A stretch of 64,000 nt of DNA from Deltaproteobacteria bacterium HGW-Deltaproteobacteria-12 (GCA_002840565.1 PHBK01000012.1:1-64000), one strand, 5' to 3'; positions 53,748-62,653 are shown, numbered from the stretch's first letter. Numbers and translations are program-made. Notes: generated by a model from the letters alone, not told the origin.

Positions 53748-54938
53748 ATGGCAGAGTACTGGGGAGTAAAAGTAGAAGATATATTCAATTCCATGCAGGA
53801 GCGTTTCCGTCCCGAAGGTGCCAAGGACCTGGACACGGTTTTTGGATATGACATCAAGGACGAGGGGAAATGGAAGCTTACTGTAAAAAACAATGAAATG
53901 AAGATTGAGAAAACCGACGACCTGTCCGGCAGTGCAGCGATCATGCAGGCCGACGGCGAGACCTTCGTCGGGGTGAATACCGGCAATGTAGATGCGACGA
54001 ACGCCTTCATGGGCGGCAAGGTTAAGGTCGAAGGGGATATGGCTGCATTCGGCAAGACGGGAAAGCTTTTCCGTAAATTTGTCATTGCCAAGAAGGAAAT
54101 GACGACAAAGGATTATCTCGCAGACATGTTTGCAACGGTTGTTGCGCGGTTTAAGGATGATGAAGCCGAAGGACTGGATGCATCGTTTGCCTTTGATCTG
54201 GGCGGCCCGGATGGAGGCAAGTGGACGGTATTCATTAAGGATAAAGTCTGTACACTTACGACGACAATCGAGGGGAAACCAACGGTGACCCTCGAGTTTA
54301 ATGATGCCAAAGACTATGTGGATTTTATTTTGGGCAAGATCGACTCGCAAAGCATCCTGGCGGCAGGAAAAGCTTCCGCCAAAGGCGACCTTAATATGAT
54401 GGCTTCGAAGTGGCCGGTGCTTTTTGAAAAATATAAAGATCCGATGGCCAGCAATGTTCCACAGCAGGAACTCATAGTGCTCAAAAAGATCATATCGTTA
54501 AACGAGAAGTTTTCCACCGGTCCCGTTATGGGGAAATTTCTTAAAGGGCTGAAGGAAAAAAAGATATATGCCAATAAATGTCCGACCTGCGGACGGATGC
54601 AAGTCCCGCCGCGCGAAGTGTGCGCTGATTGCAGAGTGCGTGTGAATGAGATCAAGGAAGTGGGACCAAAAGGCGAAGTGCGCTACATGGATATCGTCTA
54701 TTACGCTATGCCCGACCCATTGACGGGTCAGGTTCGGGAGACGCCTTACGGGTCGATCAATATCCTTCTGGACGGATGCAAAGCAAATGAGACCATGCCG
54801 CACTTTATACGAAAAGATCAGATTGAAAAGATCCAGATGGGCTGGAACGAGAAGAAAGGAACCCGCGTTCGCCCGGTCTGGGAGGAAAACAGGATTGGCG
54901 ATATTTGGGACATCAAGTACTTCGAGATAGATGAGTGA
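53748..54938 (+). CDS. two SCP2 domains fused to a DUF35 (zinc ribbon + OB-fold) domain
   Basis: A 396-residue protein. Two SCP2 (sterol-carrier-type) domains occupy about residues 8-110 and 118-215, recognisable by the repeated DLxGGxxxG(K)W and AxxxFxxGKxxxxG patterns. A DUF35 domain follows (about 245-396) with all four zinc Cys (CPTC and CADC) and the OB-fold. DUF35 domains bind CoA and partner thiolase-fold enzymes; SCP2 domains bind lipids or acyl-CoAs. The fusion suggests a long, branched or sterol-like acyl substrate delivered to the B1 enzyme. The end overlaps the ribosome site of the next gene. Confidence 0.88.
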   Translation: MAEYWGVKVEDIFNSMQERFRPEGAKDLDTVFGYDIKDEGKWKLTVKNNEMKIEKTDDLSGSAAIMQADGETFVGVNTGNVDATNAFMGGKVKVEGDMAAFGKTGKLFRKFVIAKKEMTTKDYLADMFATVVARFKDDEAEGLDASFAFDLGGPDGGKWTVFIKDKVCTLTTTIEGKPTVTLEFNDAKDYVDFILGKIDSQSILAAGKASAKGDLNMMASKWPVLFEKYKDPMASNVPQQELIVLKKIISLNEKFSTGPVMGKFLKGLKEKKIYANKCPTCGRMQVPPREVCADCRVRVNEIKEVGPKGEVRYMDIVYYAMPDPLTGQVRETPYGSINILLDGCKANETMPHFIRKDQIEKIQMGWNEKKGTRVRPVWEENRIGDIWDIKYFEIDE

Positions 54939-54949
54939 GGAGGAGGTAT

Positions 54950-56377
54950 ATGACAACGAGGCAAATGAAAGGTTTTGAAGACAGCTATGTAGTTGAAGGT
55001 AAAATGGCGCTCCCTTATACTTATTTTGCCGGAAAGGTTGGCAGCAAGTTCATTACAACCATCCGGGATGAAAAGAAAATCATGGGAGTAAAATGCCCTG
55101 CCTGCAACGTGGTATACCTACCGCCGCGGCAAGTGTGCGATAAGGACTTTACCGACATACGGGATAATTGGGTGGACGTGGGCACTTCCGGCATGGTGAC
55201 TAACTTTACGGTAGTACGGTACGATGATAAGCACCTGCCTCGCAAAGCACCTTTTGTATTGGCGCTGATCAAGCTGGAAGGTGCAGACACGCCCTTCATG
55301 CACATTCTTGATGAGTGCAAAATAGAAGATGTGAAGATCGGCATGAAGGTTGAAGCCGTATTCGCCAAAGAAACAACAAACACCATCCTGGACATAGATC
55401 ATTTTAAACCCGCTGCCGAAAAAGCATCCGTTCATGAGCGTAATGCCGGCAGGAAAAAGTGGGTTGCTGAATACAAAACTGAAACACCAGAAAGACAGAA
55501 AGGGGGTAAACCAGATATGTCTAAACCGGTAATTATAGCAGCGGCATTAACCGGAGCTGCGACGATGAGGAACCAGAATCCGTCAGTTCCCTACACCCCG
55601 GCTGAATTTGCCGCAGAGGCTTACAAGTGCTGGAAGGCAGGTGCAGCCATGGTGCATGTTCATGCCCGGGAGGATACCGGTATGCCTACTCATGAACATG
55701 ACAGGATCAGGGCGACCTATAACGCGATCAAGGACAAGTGTCCGGATCTGATCGTGAATCTGAGTTCCGCGGTGGGTATGGGAAAGACACCAGAGCAACG
55801 GATATCACAGATCATCGCTGTCAAGCCGGAGATGGCATCTCTGAATACCAACACGATGAACTTCTGTATCGTTGACCGCAAAACCGGAAAAATATTCATC
55901 GAATATGTTTTCGAAAATACTTTCACTATGCTGCAGGAATTCGGCAAGGCTATGGAAGAGAACGGTGTAAAGCCCGAAATAGAATGCTACGATATGGGTG
56001 GACTTGACAATACTTTGCTGATTGCCAAGCAGGGGATCTTCAGTGAACCGATGAATTTTAATTTCGTCTGGGGGGTCGCCGGAGGACAGTCATTCAGAGC
56101 GGATAGTTTCATTGCCATGATGAACGCGCTTCCCCCGAACGCTAATTTCACAACCTGCGGCGTGGGTCCGGAAGAGTTCCCGTGTATCATGCAATCCTGC
56201 CTGCTGGGCGGACACATGAGAGTTGGTCTTGAAGACAATATAAAAATGCCCAACGGTGAACTGGCGAAAGGCAGCTACGAACTTGTAGAAGTTGCTGTGA
56301 ATATAGCCGATTGTCTCGGGAGACCGATCGCAACAACCGACGAAGCACGCGAGATAATGGGAATAAGGAAGAAGTAA
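54950..56377 (+). CDS. DUF35 domain fused to a beta-keto acid cleavage enzyme (BKACE)
   Basis: A 475-residue chimera. Residues 1-150 are a DUF35 zinc-ribbon/OB domain in which the fourth zinc Cys is Asp66 (CPAC ... CDKD). A charged linker (about 150-189) leads to a complete BKACE (190-475) with zinc ligands H236/H238 (MVHVHARED) and Glu in GGHMRVGLEDN. An ATG at 55517, preceded by AAAGGGGGTAA, could also start a free BKACE. I chose the start at 54950 after GAGGAGG. The fusion would couple CoA-ester handling to cleavage of a 3-oxo acid. I know of no described DUF35-BKACE protein. Confidence 0.88.
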   Translation: MTTRQMKGFEDSYVVEGKMALPYTYFAGKVGSKFITTIRDEKKIMGVKCPACNVVYLPPRQVCDKDFTDIRDNWVDVGTSGMVTNFTVVRYDDKHLPRKAPFVLALIKLEGADTPFMHILDECKIEDVKIGMKVEAVFAKETTNTILDIDHFKPAAEKASVHERNAGRKKWVAEYKTETPERQKGGKPDMSKPVIIAAALTGAATMRNQNPSVPYTPAEFAAEAYKCWKAGAAMVHVHAREDTGMPTHEHDRIRATYNAIKDKCPDLIVNLSSAVGMGKTPEQRISQIIAVKPEMASLNTNTMNFCIVDRKTGKIFIEYVFENTFTMLQEFGKAMEENGVKPEIECYDMGGLDNTLLIAKQGIFSEPMNFNFVWGVAGGQSFRADSFIAMMNALPPNANFTTCGVGPEEFPCIMQSCLLGGHMRVGLEDNIKMPNGELAKGSYELVEVAVNIADCLGRPIATTDEAREIMGIRKK

Positions 56378-56388
56378 AAAATTAAAAT

Positions 56389-56431
56389 AATCTTCCCCTG
56401 TCCTCCCATTAAAAGGAGACGGGGGAAGATT
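56389..56431 (+). terminator. hairpin after the DUF35-BKACE gene
   Basis: AATCTTCCCC-tgt-CCTCC pairs with GGAG-ac-GGGGGAAGATT (56389-56431). The tail is A-rich with no T run, so it may act as a weak terminator or an mRNA-stabilising hairpin inside the cluster. Confidence 0.6.
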
Positions 56432-56542
56432 ACAAAAATCATCAACAGTATTTATAAGTCATGAGGTAGCGTATAGAATCTGCATAAGAAGTCAATACAG
56501 TTGTTCCAGCGTCACGTATCAACTTTAAACAGGGAGACTTCA

Positions 56543-58381
56543 ATGGATATAAATGAAAAAACCATAAACGATGTTTTCTGTAACCGCGTAAAGAAATACG
56601 GAGACCGGTTGGCAATCGAGAAAAAAATCGGTGGCAAGTGGGTCGGCGCAACATGGAATGAATATTATGAGCGATCCCGTTCTACTGGGCTGGGCCTTTA
56701 TTCCCTGGGCCTGAGAAAAGGTCAGATGGTCTCGATCCTATCCGAGAACCGCCTCGAATGGCTCTATACGGATATGGGTGCACTGGGCATCGGTGCAGTT
56801 GTGATCCCGATATACCCGACACTCGTATCGGGGGAAATTGAGTATATCCTCAACAATTCAGAGTCAAAAGTCATTGTTGTGGAAAACAAAACTCAGCTCA
56901 ATAAAGTGATCGCTATAGCGAACAACTGCCCCGCCCTCGAGAAAATAGTCGTAATGGAAGGGAATGATGCCGCAGGCGACGCTAAGGTAATGAGCTTCAA
57001 TGCCCTCATGGAACTAGGGCGTAAAAAGCATAAAGAAGACCAGGCGCTTTTTGAAAAGCTGGCGAAAGAAGTGAGCAGCGATGATCTTGCCACTATTGTT
57101 TACACATCAGGAACCACAGGCCTTCCTAAAGGTGCCATGATATCGCACGGCAACGTATTCTGGGTTGTACAATCCCTCGATGCGATTAAGCCTCACTTTG
57201 CTTCCGATAAGGACTGTACCGTGCCGTTCCTGCCTCTTTCCCATGTGTTCGAACGAATCGCGGGACACTTCTACGGTATGTATTGTGGCATAACTGCCTC
57301 CTATGCGGAAAGCATAGATACGCTGCTGGCTGATTTTGAAGAAAAGCGACCAACCATGATACTGGCCGTACCGCGGGTGTGCGAAAAAGTTTACCAGAAG
57401 ATCATTGCCCAGGTCAAGGAACAGTCACCATTTAAACAAAAGGTGTTTTATTGGGGTCAGAAAGTCGGGAAGCGCATCAGTGAACTGCGCGAGAAGCATA
57501 AAACAATACCTTTCTGGTTGCAGCTGAAATACAAGATTGCCTATGCCGCTATATTCAGAAAACTTCAGGATAAATTAGGAGGAAGAGTTACGTGGATGAC
57601 GGCGTCAGGAGCTCCAACTGCCGAAGAAATTATCCGGTTTTTTAACGCTGCAGGAATAACGGTTATACAGGGCTATGGTATGACTGAATGCACGGCACCG
57701 GCTACAATGCAGTCTATGGCTGATTACAGAATAGGAACAACCGGCAAGCCGATACCTGGCATGGACATAAAAATTGCCGAAGACGGAGAGGTGTTGTTAA
57801 AAGGCGGTAATGTCATCAAAGGATACTGGAAACTGCCTGATGAAACTCGCGAGGCATTCACACAGGATGGTTATTTCATGTCCGGTGACATCGGAATGTT
57901 TGACGATGATGGGAACCTCCTTATTACCGACCGGAAAAAGGATCTCATAATAACATCCGGTGGCAAAAACATTGCGCCGCAGAAAATCGAGAATATGTTC
58001 AAATCCGATCCTCTGTTTACCCAGTTTATTGTCATCGGTGAAAGAAAGAAATATCTCACCGGTTTGTGCAACATCAATCCCGATGAAGCCGTGCGGCTGG
58101 CTAAGGAAGCAGACATTCCGTTCAATAGCCCGGCAGAACTTCTGGAAACTCCGCAATTTATCAATATTGTGCAGAAGCATGTCGACAAGAGCAACGCGCA
58201 TTTGGCGAAGTATGAATCAATAAAGAACATCAGAATTGTCAAGAGCGATTTTTCCCAGGAAGGCGGCGAACTCACACCTTCCCTCAAACTCAAGCGCAAG
58301 GTGGTGCTTCAGAAATACAAAGGCCTTATTGACGAAATGTATGGAAAAGATGCTGTTGACGAGCTGTATGAGAAAAAATAA
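56543..58381 (+). CDS. long-chain acyl-CoA synthetase (AMP-forming)
   Basis: A 612-residue FadD15/ACSL-type ligase that activates a fatty or similar acid with ATP and CoA. The P-loop motif YTSGTTGLPKGAM, the adenylate motif GYGMTECTAP and the late GYFMSGDIGMFDDDG plus RKKDLIITSGGK are complete. The long C-terminal lid and length match the long-chain group. AGGGAG precedes the ATG at 56543, which I prefer over an upstream frame start. In the cluster it would form the CoA ester that the dehydrogenase and cleavage enzymes use. Confidence 0.93.
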   Translation: MDINEKTINDVFCNRVKKYGDRLAIEKKIGGKWVGATWNEYYERSRSTGLGLYSLGLRKGQMVSILSENRLEWLYTDMGALGIGAVVIPIYPTLVSGEIEYILNNSESKVIVVENKTQLNKVIAIANNCPALEKIVVMEGNDAAGDAKVMSFNALMELGRKKHKEDQALFEKLAKEVSSDDLATIVYTSGTTGLPKGAMISHGNVFWVVQSLDAIKPHFASDKDCTVPFLPLSHVFERIAGHFYGMYCGITASYAESIDTLLADFEEKRPTMILAVPRVCEKVYQKIIAQVKEQSPFKQKVFYWGQKVGKRISELREKHKTIPFWLQLKYKIAYAAIFRKLQDKLGGRVTWMTASGAPTAEEIIRFFNAAGITVIQGYGMTECTAPATMQSMADYRIGTTGKPIPGMDIKIAEDGEVLLKGGNVIKGYWKLPDETREAFTQDGYFMSGDIGMFDDDGNLLITDRKKDLIITSGGKNIAPQKIENMFKSDPLFTQFIVIGERKKYLTGLCNINPDEAVRLAKEADIPFNSPAELLETPQFINIVQKHVDKSNAHLAKYESIKNIRIVKSDFSQEGGELTPSLKLKRKVVLQKYKGLIDEMYGKDAVDELYEKK

Positions 58382-58475
58382 TCAGGCAGCAAGCAAAGTC
58401 ATCTTATAAAGAGAAGATAACATTAGCATGGTCTTTCCTCTGCCGCAGGGGGAAGGCATAAAAAGGAGAGGTATT

Positions 58476-58943
58476 ATGTCCGATCAATTTAAAGGCATAG
58501 AGCCGATGGTTTACCAAAGCAAGATCAATGTTCCTTATTCATGGTGGGCCGGCGACACAGCCACCAGGTTTTTTGTTGCGCTAAGGGACGAAAAGAGAAT
58601 AACAGCTACTCAATGCGGTGCCTGCAGGAAGGTTTTCCTGCCTCCGCGGAAAGTATGCCCCTCCTGTTTCACCGAGAATACAAACTGGGTGAACATTTCA
58701 GATGAGGGAACATTGATTTCCTTTTCTGTGGCGAGGCGTCAGTTAGCTGCTATTCCCCATGACCGGAAGATTCCGGTCATATGGGGCTTGATAAAGCTGG
58801 ACGGCGCTGACACTGCAATGCTGCATTATCTGGATGAAGTAAAGCCGGAAGAAGTTGTAATCGGCATGCGTGTGAAGGCAGTATTCTCGGAGACGCGGAA
58901 GGGCAACATCCGCGACATCTCGCATTTTCAACCGGTAAAATAA
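58476..58943 (+). CDS. DUF35 (zinc ribbon + OB-fold) protein 1
   Basis: A 155-residue DUF35 protein with the zinc motif CGACRKVFLPPRKVCPSC (four Cys intact) and a C-terminal OB-fold. Proteins of this kind bind acyl-CoA and form complexes with thiolase-fold partners, as in ChsH2, BbsA and the archaeal HMG-CoA synthase system. The ATG at 58476 has AAAAAGGAGAGG before it. The type A protein starts 13 bases downstream, making it the likely partner. Confidence 0.9.
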   Translation: MSDQFKGIEPMVYQSKINVPYSWWAGDTATRFFVALRDEKRITATQCGACRKVFLPPRKVCPSCFTENTNWVNISDEGTLISFSVARRQLAAIPHDRKIPVIWGLIKLDGADTAMLHYLDEVKPEEVVIGMRVKAVFSETRKGNIRDISHFQPVK

Positions 58944-58956
58944 TAGGAGCGCAGAT

Positions 58957-60102
58957 ATGGATAAAGCAGCAATAATCGGCGTCGGAATGACAAAGATTGA
59001 AAAGAGCAAAGTCGGAGATACTTATGCCGACATGGCATGGGAGGCCGTAAACAAGGCTCTGGTCGACGCGGGCATGACAATTGACGATATAGACAACGTG
59101 GTGACCACCTCCAGCGATTTCTGGGACGGCAGAACTATTTCCTGCATGGCGGTGGGAGACGCCAGCGGCGCTGCGGAAAAGAATGTCACCTGTGTTGAGG
59201 GTGACGGAACATATGGTGCGTTTTACGGCATGGCGAGGAGTCTCTCCGGATCATATAAGACCACCCTGGTCACGGGTCATTCCAAAGGTTCGCAGAGCAT
59301 ATCGAGCCTGATCACCAATGCGGCATTTGATCCGATCTATGAACGCAGCCTGGGCATGGACATGATAACAGCCTGCGCCATGCAGGCGCGGTCTTATATG
59401 CATCGCACCGGTACGACGGCAGAGCAGATGGCTATGGTATCAGTGAAGAACCACGGCAATGCGCTGAAGAACCCGCTCGCGCAGCTTCCCCTGAAGATCA
59501 CCGTGGAAGATGTGCTGAAATCGGAGATGATAGCCGACCCGCTGCACAAACTGGACTGCTCCCCTGTCTCCGACGGGTGTGCGGCGGTTATTATCGCCCA
59601 TGAATCCGTGGCGAATAAATTCAAACAGAAACCGGTGTGGATTGGCGGCGTTTCTTTCTGCGCCGATAGTTTCTTCTTCGGCGACCGTGACCTGTCCCGG
59701 GCAAAATCCCTCACCCAGGCGGCAAAAAAGGCTTACTCTATGGCCGGCATAAAGGACCAGAAAAAAGAAATTGACGTCGTCGAATTATACGACGCGTTTA
59801 CTTATCAGGAGCTCCTGTGGCTCGAAGAAATGGGCCTTGCCGATGAGGCGCTGGCCGGGAAACTCTTAGAAAAGGGAGAGTTTAACATTGACGGCAGGCT
59901 GCCGGTGAACGCTTCCGGCGGGTTGCTTTCCGGACACCCGGTGATTGCCGCCGGACTATACAGCCTGGGCGCAGTGGTCAAACAGATTCGGGGTGACGCC
60001 GGCGGATTCCAGGTTAAAAAAGCGAAAAAAGGCTTGGTACAGGGTTTAAACGGTCTTGGCGGCCAGTCCCACTGTGTGTGGATTCTTGATTCGGAAAAGT
60101 AG
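58957..60102 (+). CDS. thiolase-fold protein, type A (A2), probable aldolase-type catalytic subunit
   Basis: A 381-residue relative of the 51380 protein (shared FDPxYxRxLGMD, ARxYM and the WDGRTIS-like opening). The nucleophile Cys position is Glu81 in VEGDG, with Cys79 two residues earlier, so thiolase action is doubtful. The EIHD His is Tyr278 (VELYDAFTYQEL). The GHP motif is intact (SGHPVIA, His327), unlike in the other three copies. Tyr in place of His plus an intact GHP is suggestive of an Ltp2-like retro-aldolase, but the catalytic role is inferred. Confidence 0.86.
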   Translation: MDKAAIIGVGMTKIEKSKVGDTYADMAWEAVNKALVDAGMTIDDIDNVVTTSSDFWDGRTISCMAVGDASGAAEKNVTCVEGDGTYGAFYGMARSLSGSYKTTLVTGHSKGSQSISSLITNAAFDPIYERSLGMDMITACAMQARSYMHRTGTTAEQMAMVSVKNHGNALKNPLAQLPLKITVEDVLKSEMIADPLHKLDCSPVSDGCAAVIIAHESVANKFKQKPVWIGGVSFCADSFFFGDRDLSRAKSLTQAAKKAYSMAGIKDQKKEIDVVELYDAFTYQELLWLEEMGLADEALAGKLLEKGEFNIDGRLPVNASGGLLSGHPVIAAGLYSLGAVVKQIRGDAGGFQVKKAKKGLVQGLNGLGGQSHCVWILDSEK

Positions 60103-60113
60103 GAGGAAGAACA

Positions 60114-61271
60114 ATGGCTAAACGAGTGGCAATAGTAGGAACCGGACAGACATTTCATAAGAGCCATCGTCCTGATGTCAACGGACAGGAGCTTATTAAT
60201 GAGGCGGTCGTTGCAGCACTGAACGATGCTAACTTAAAAATGAAGGACATTGATGCTATCGTCATCGGCAACATGGACCACTTTGAAGGAATCAATTATG
60301 TCGACTGCTGGAGCGTTGACGGCTCCGGCGGAACGATGAAGCCGATTATAAAAATGACAACCGGCGGCACCACCGGATGCACCGTCGCTATCGGCGGGTA
60401 CCATCTGGTAGGGTCAGGGATGTTTGACAAAGTGCTGATCATCGGCTGGGAAAAGAATTCCGAATCCGACACCACAGGCGCCATTACCACGGCTTTCGAT
60501 CCCGTATGGGACAGACTGGTTTTCGCCGGCGCGATTTCGGGGCTGGCCGCGGAAGCGCAGGGCTACATAGCCCGCTATGGCGCCACGGACAGGGATGCCG
60601 CCCGTGTTTCCGTGCGTGACCGGAAGCATGCGATGAATAATCCCCATGCCCAACTTCGCAAAGAAGTGACACTGGAAGAAGTTTTGGCCTCGCCGATGCT
60701 GGCCGATCCCATCCATTTACTGGATGTCTGTCCCCGGACTGACGGAGCATGTGCAGTCATTATGGCAAGCGAGGATGTCGCTGAAAAGATCTGTTCAAAG
60801 CCGGATTGGATTTGGAAAACCGCCGCTAGGCACTCCTACAGCTATCTAGGAGATGGAGACTGGGGCCGCTTGACCAGTATGGAGAGATGCGCCCGGGAAA
60901 TCTTCACGAAAGTGGGGATTAAAGAACCGCGCAAAGAACTTGACGTGGTTGAAATGTATCAGCCTTATTCCTTTGCCGGGCTCATCTGGATTGAGGATAT
61001 GGGAATAGTCGGTCACGGTGAGGGCCCTCAATATATATGGGATGGCAACACCGACATGGGCGGAGAACTGCCGTTCAATCCCTCCGGGGGAGTGATTTCC
61101 TGCAACCCCATCGGGGCAACCGGACTCATCCGTTGCGCTGAAGCGGCGATGCAGGTCATGGGCAAAGCGGAAGGGCGGCAAGTTCCGGATGTCAATTTTG
61201 CGGTCAGTACGGGCTTTGGAGGCTGCATGTGGACCGACATGATCCTGCATGGCAGTAAAAAACCCAAGTGA
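60114..61271 (+). CDS. thiolase-fold protein, type B (B2)
   Basis: A 385-residue relative of the 52538 protein. The shared features are MTTGGTTGCT with Gly85 at the nucleophile position, VEMYQPYS with Tyr for the EIHD His, and PSGGVISCNPIGATG with Asn for the GHP His. A2 and B2 are adjacent with a 10-base gap, as are A1 and B1, so each pair may form a heteromer. GGAGGAAGAAC precedes the ATG. A DUF35 gene follows after 18 bases. Confidence 0.86.
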   Translation: MAKRVAIVGTGQTFHKSHRPDVNGQELINEAVVAALNDANLKMKDIDAIVIGNMDHFEGINYVDCWSVDGSGGTMKPIIKMTTGGTTGCTVAIGGYHLVGSGMFDKVLIIGWEKNSESDTTGAITTAFDPVWDRLVFAGAISGLAAEAQGYIARYGATDRDAARVSVRDRKHAMNNPHAQLRKEVTLEEVLASPMLADPIHLLDVCPRTDGACAVIMASEDVAEKICSKPDWIWKTAARHSYSYLGDGDWGRLTSMERCAREIFTKVGIKEPRKELDVVEMYQPYSFAGLIWIEDMGIVGHGEGPQYIWDGNTDMGGELPFNPSGGVISCNPIGATGLIRCAEAAMQVMGKAEGRQVPDVNFAVSTGFGGCMWTDMILHGSKKPK

Positions 61272-61289
61272 GTAACAAGGAGAAAAATC

Positions 61290-61754
61290 ATGGCTGAAAA
61301 AGAACACATCATTATAGAATCAGGCGATGCAGTGCAGCCCTTCCAGTATTCAGTGGGAATGCACGGTAGCAAGTTTTTCAACGAACTGCGGGACAACAGG
61401 CGATTTATGGGGATTCGATGCCCCAAGTGCAAAAAGGTATATATCCCGCCGCGCGGCGTTTGCGGGAAATGCTTTATCGAGATGAACGACTGGGTCGAAG
61501 TTGGTCCCCGAGGAACTATTGGAACTTTTACCATTCTCCGTTTTGCTTTCATCGATCCGGAAACGGGCGGGCAGAAGCCGATTCCCTATGGTTACGGTTT
61601 CATCAAGTTCGATGGCGCCGACACGCTGTTTCAGCATTACATCAGCGTTGAGGACGAAGGGAAAATAAAGATCGGAGCAAGAGTAGAACCGGTTTTTTCT
61701 CCAGATCGTAAGGGTAGTATAAGGGACATCGAGTACTTTAAAGTAATAGATTAA
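61290..61754 (+). CDS. DUF35 (zinc ribbon + OB-fold) protein 2
   Basis: A 154-residue DUF35 protein with all four zinc Cys (CPKC and CGKC around KKVYIPPRGV) and a complete OB-fold ending SIRDIEYFKVID. It probably binds CoA and pairs with B2 or A2. Its TAA shares one base with the ATG of the PP2C-like gene that follows, so the two are translationally coupled. Confidence 0.9.
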   Translation: MAEKEHIIIESGDAVQPFQYSVGMHGSKFFNELRDNRRFMGIRCPKCKKVYIPPRGVCGKCFIEMNDWVEVGPRGTIGTFTILRFAFIDPETGGQKPIPYGYGFIKFDGADTLFQHYISVEDEGKIKIGARVEPVFSPDRKGSIRDIEYFKVID

Positions 61755-62653
61755 TGGCGATTAAGGAGTCACTGACGGTTGAAATAAATCCGGCGAGAAG
61801 GATATTAAAAGTGCCGGGGGCGCTGTGCGGCGGAATCAGTACCGGCACCGATAAAATTCGCAGCGGTTACGGCAACGGCGACTGCCTTTACTTTGACTTT
61901 GAACACCTGGTCTTTGCCGCAGCAGATGGTTCGGAACGTTTCCCCTGGGCGTCGCGGGACCTGTTAAACCGGCTATCGGAATCACTGGCAAAGTCAGGTT
62001 TGCCGGATACGGTTCCGGGCTGGAAGAAGCTGGTTAATGATGAGATTTATTCAATTCAGAAATACCAGCACAAAACCACTTTCAGCTGTGTTGCCATAGT
62101 CCCTGAAGCGGAAAGTGTTTCCCTGATAATCTCGCACGGCGGTGACAGTGTGGTGACAGTGATGAACTGCATAACCGGTGCTATCTGCCAGCAGACAGGG
62201 AGGGATATGAAGTTCGCCGGAAGGAGTAAGGATATTGCTGATGTGACGGAATATACTACTTCCGATCGAAACTGCCGGGTACTCATCTCCACAGACGGTT
62301 TTAATGATGTGTGGAGATTCTGCCTGCGCCACTCGCTTCTCGGCGGGACGCGCGATGTGTTCAAAAGGTATCCGGTAGATAAGATATGTGAACTGATTTC
62401 CGGCATACTTGCCGAGAACGAGGGCAGGTTTGAATATGATGATATCGGATTTATAATTATTGATCCATTCCGGGTGCAGAAAAAAAAGGCAAAATCCGTG
62501 CTGATGGGCGGGACCACGGCATATGAAGAAGCACAGTTCCAGGAAAACTATGTCTCGGGATTACACGATTACTGGGTGACAGACGAAAAATGGAGCGATG
62601 CTGCGGGCGAGTTTTCCGAAGCGGGAATAATGATACTCGGCCAGGAAAAGTGA
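61754..62653 (+). CDS. PP2C-like (SpoIIE-type fold) phosphatase-like protein
   Basis: A 299-residue soluble protein with the order of PP2C metal-site elements: an opening GNGDCLYF, AAADGSERF, FSCVAIV, SHGGDSVVTV, STDGFNDVW and a final YDDIGFIIID. Asp residues in ADG, TDG and DDIG match the metal ligands. It could dephosphorylate a Ser or Thr of a cluster enzyme. No kinase or anti-sigma partner is visible nearby. It is coupled to the DUF35 gene before it, unusual for a catabolic cluster. The true substrate is unknown. Confidence 0.72.
   Translation: MAIKESLTVEINPARRILKVPGALCGGISTGTDKIRSGYGNGDCLYFDFEHLVFAAADGSERFPWASRDLLNRLSESLAKSGLPDTVPGWKKLVNDEIYSIQKYQHKTTFSCVAIVPEAESVSLIISHGGDSVVTVMNCITGAICQQTGRDMKFAGRSKDIADVTEYTTSDRNCRVLISTDGFNDVWRFCLRHSLLGGTRDVFKRYPVDKICELISGILAENEGRFEYDDIGFIIIDPFRVQKKKAKSVLMGGTTAYEEAQFQENYVSGLHDYWVTDEKWSDAAGEFSEAGIMILGQEK

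Noticed and set aside
51380-61271. Annotating the four thiolase-fold genes simply as acetyl-CoA acetyltransferases
   Set aside because: The nucleophile Cys is missing in my alignment in all four and the His residues are changed, so a plain thiolase name would mislead.
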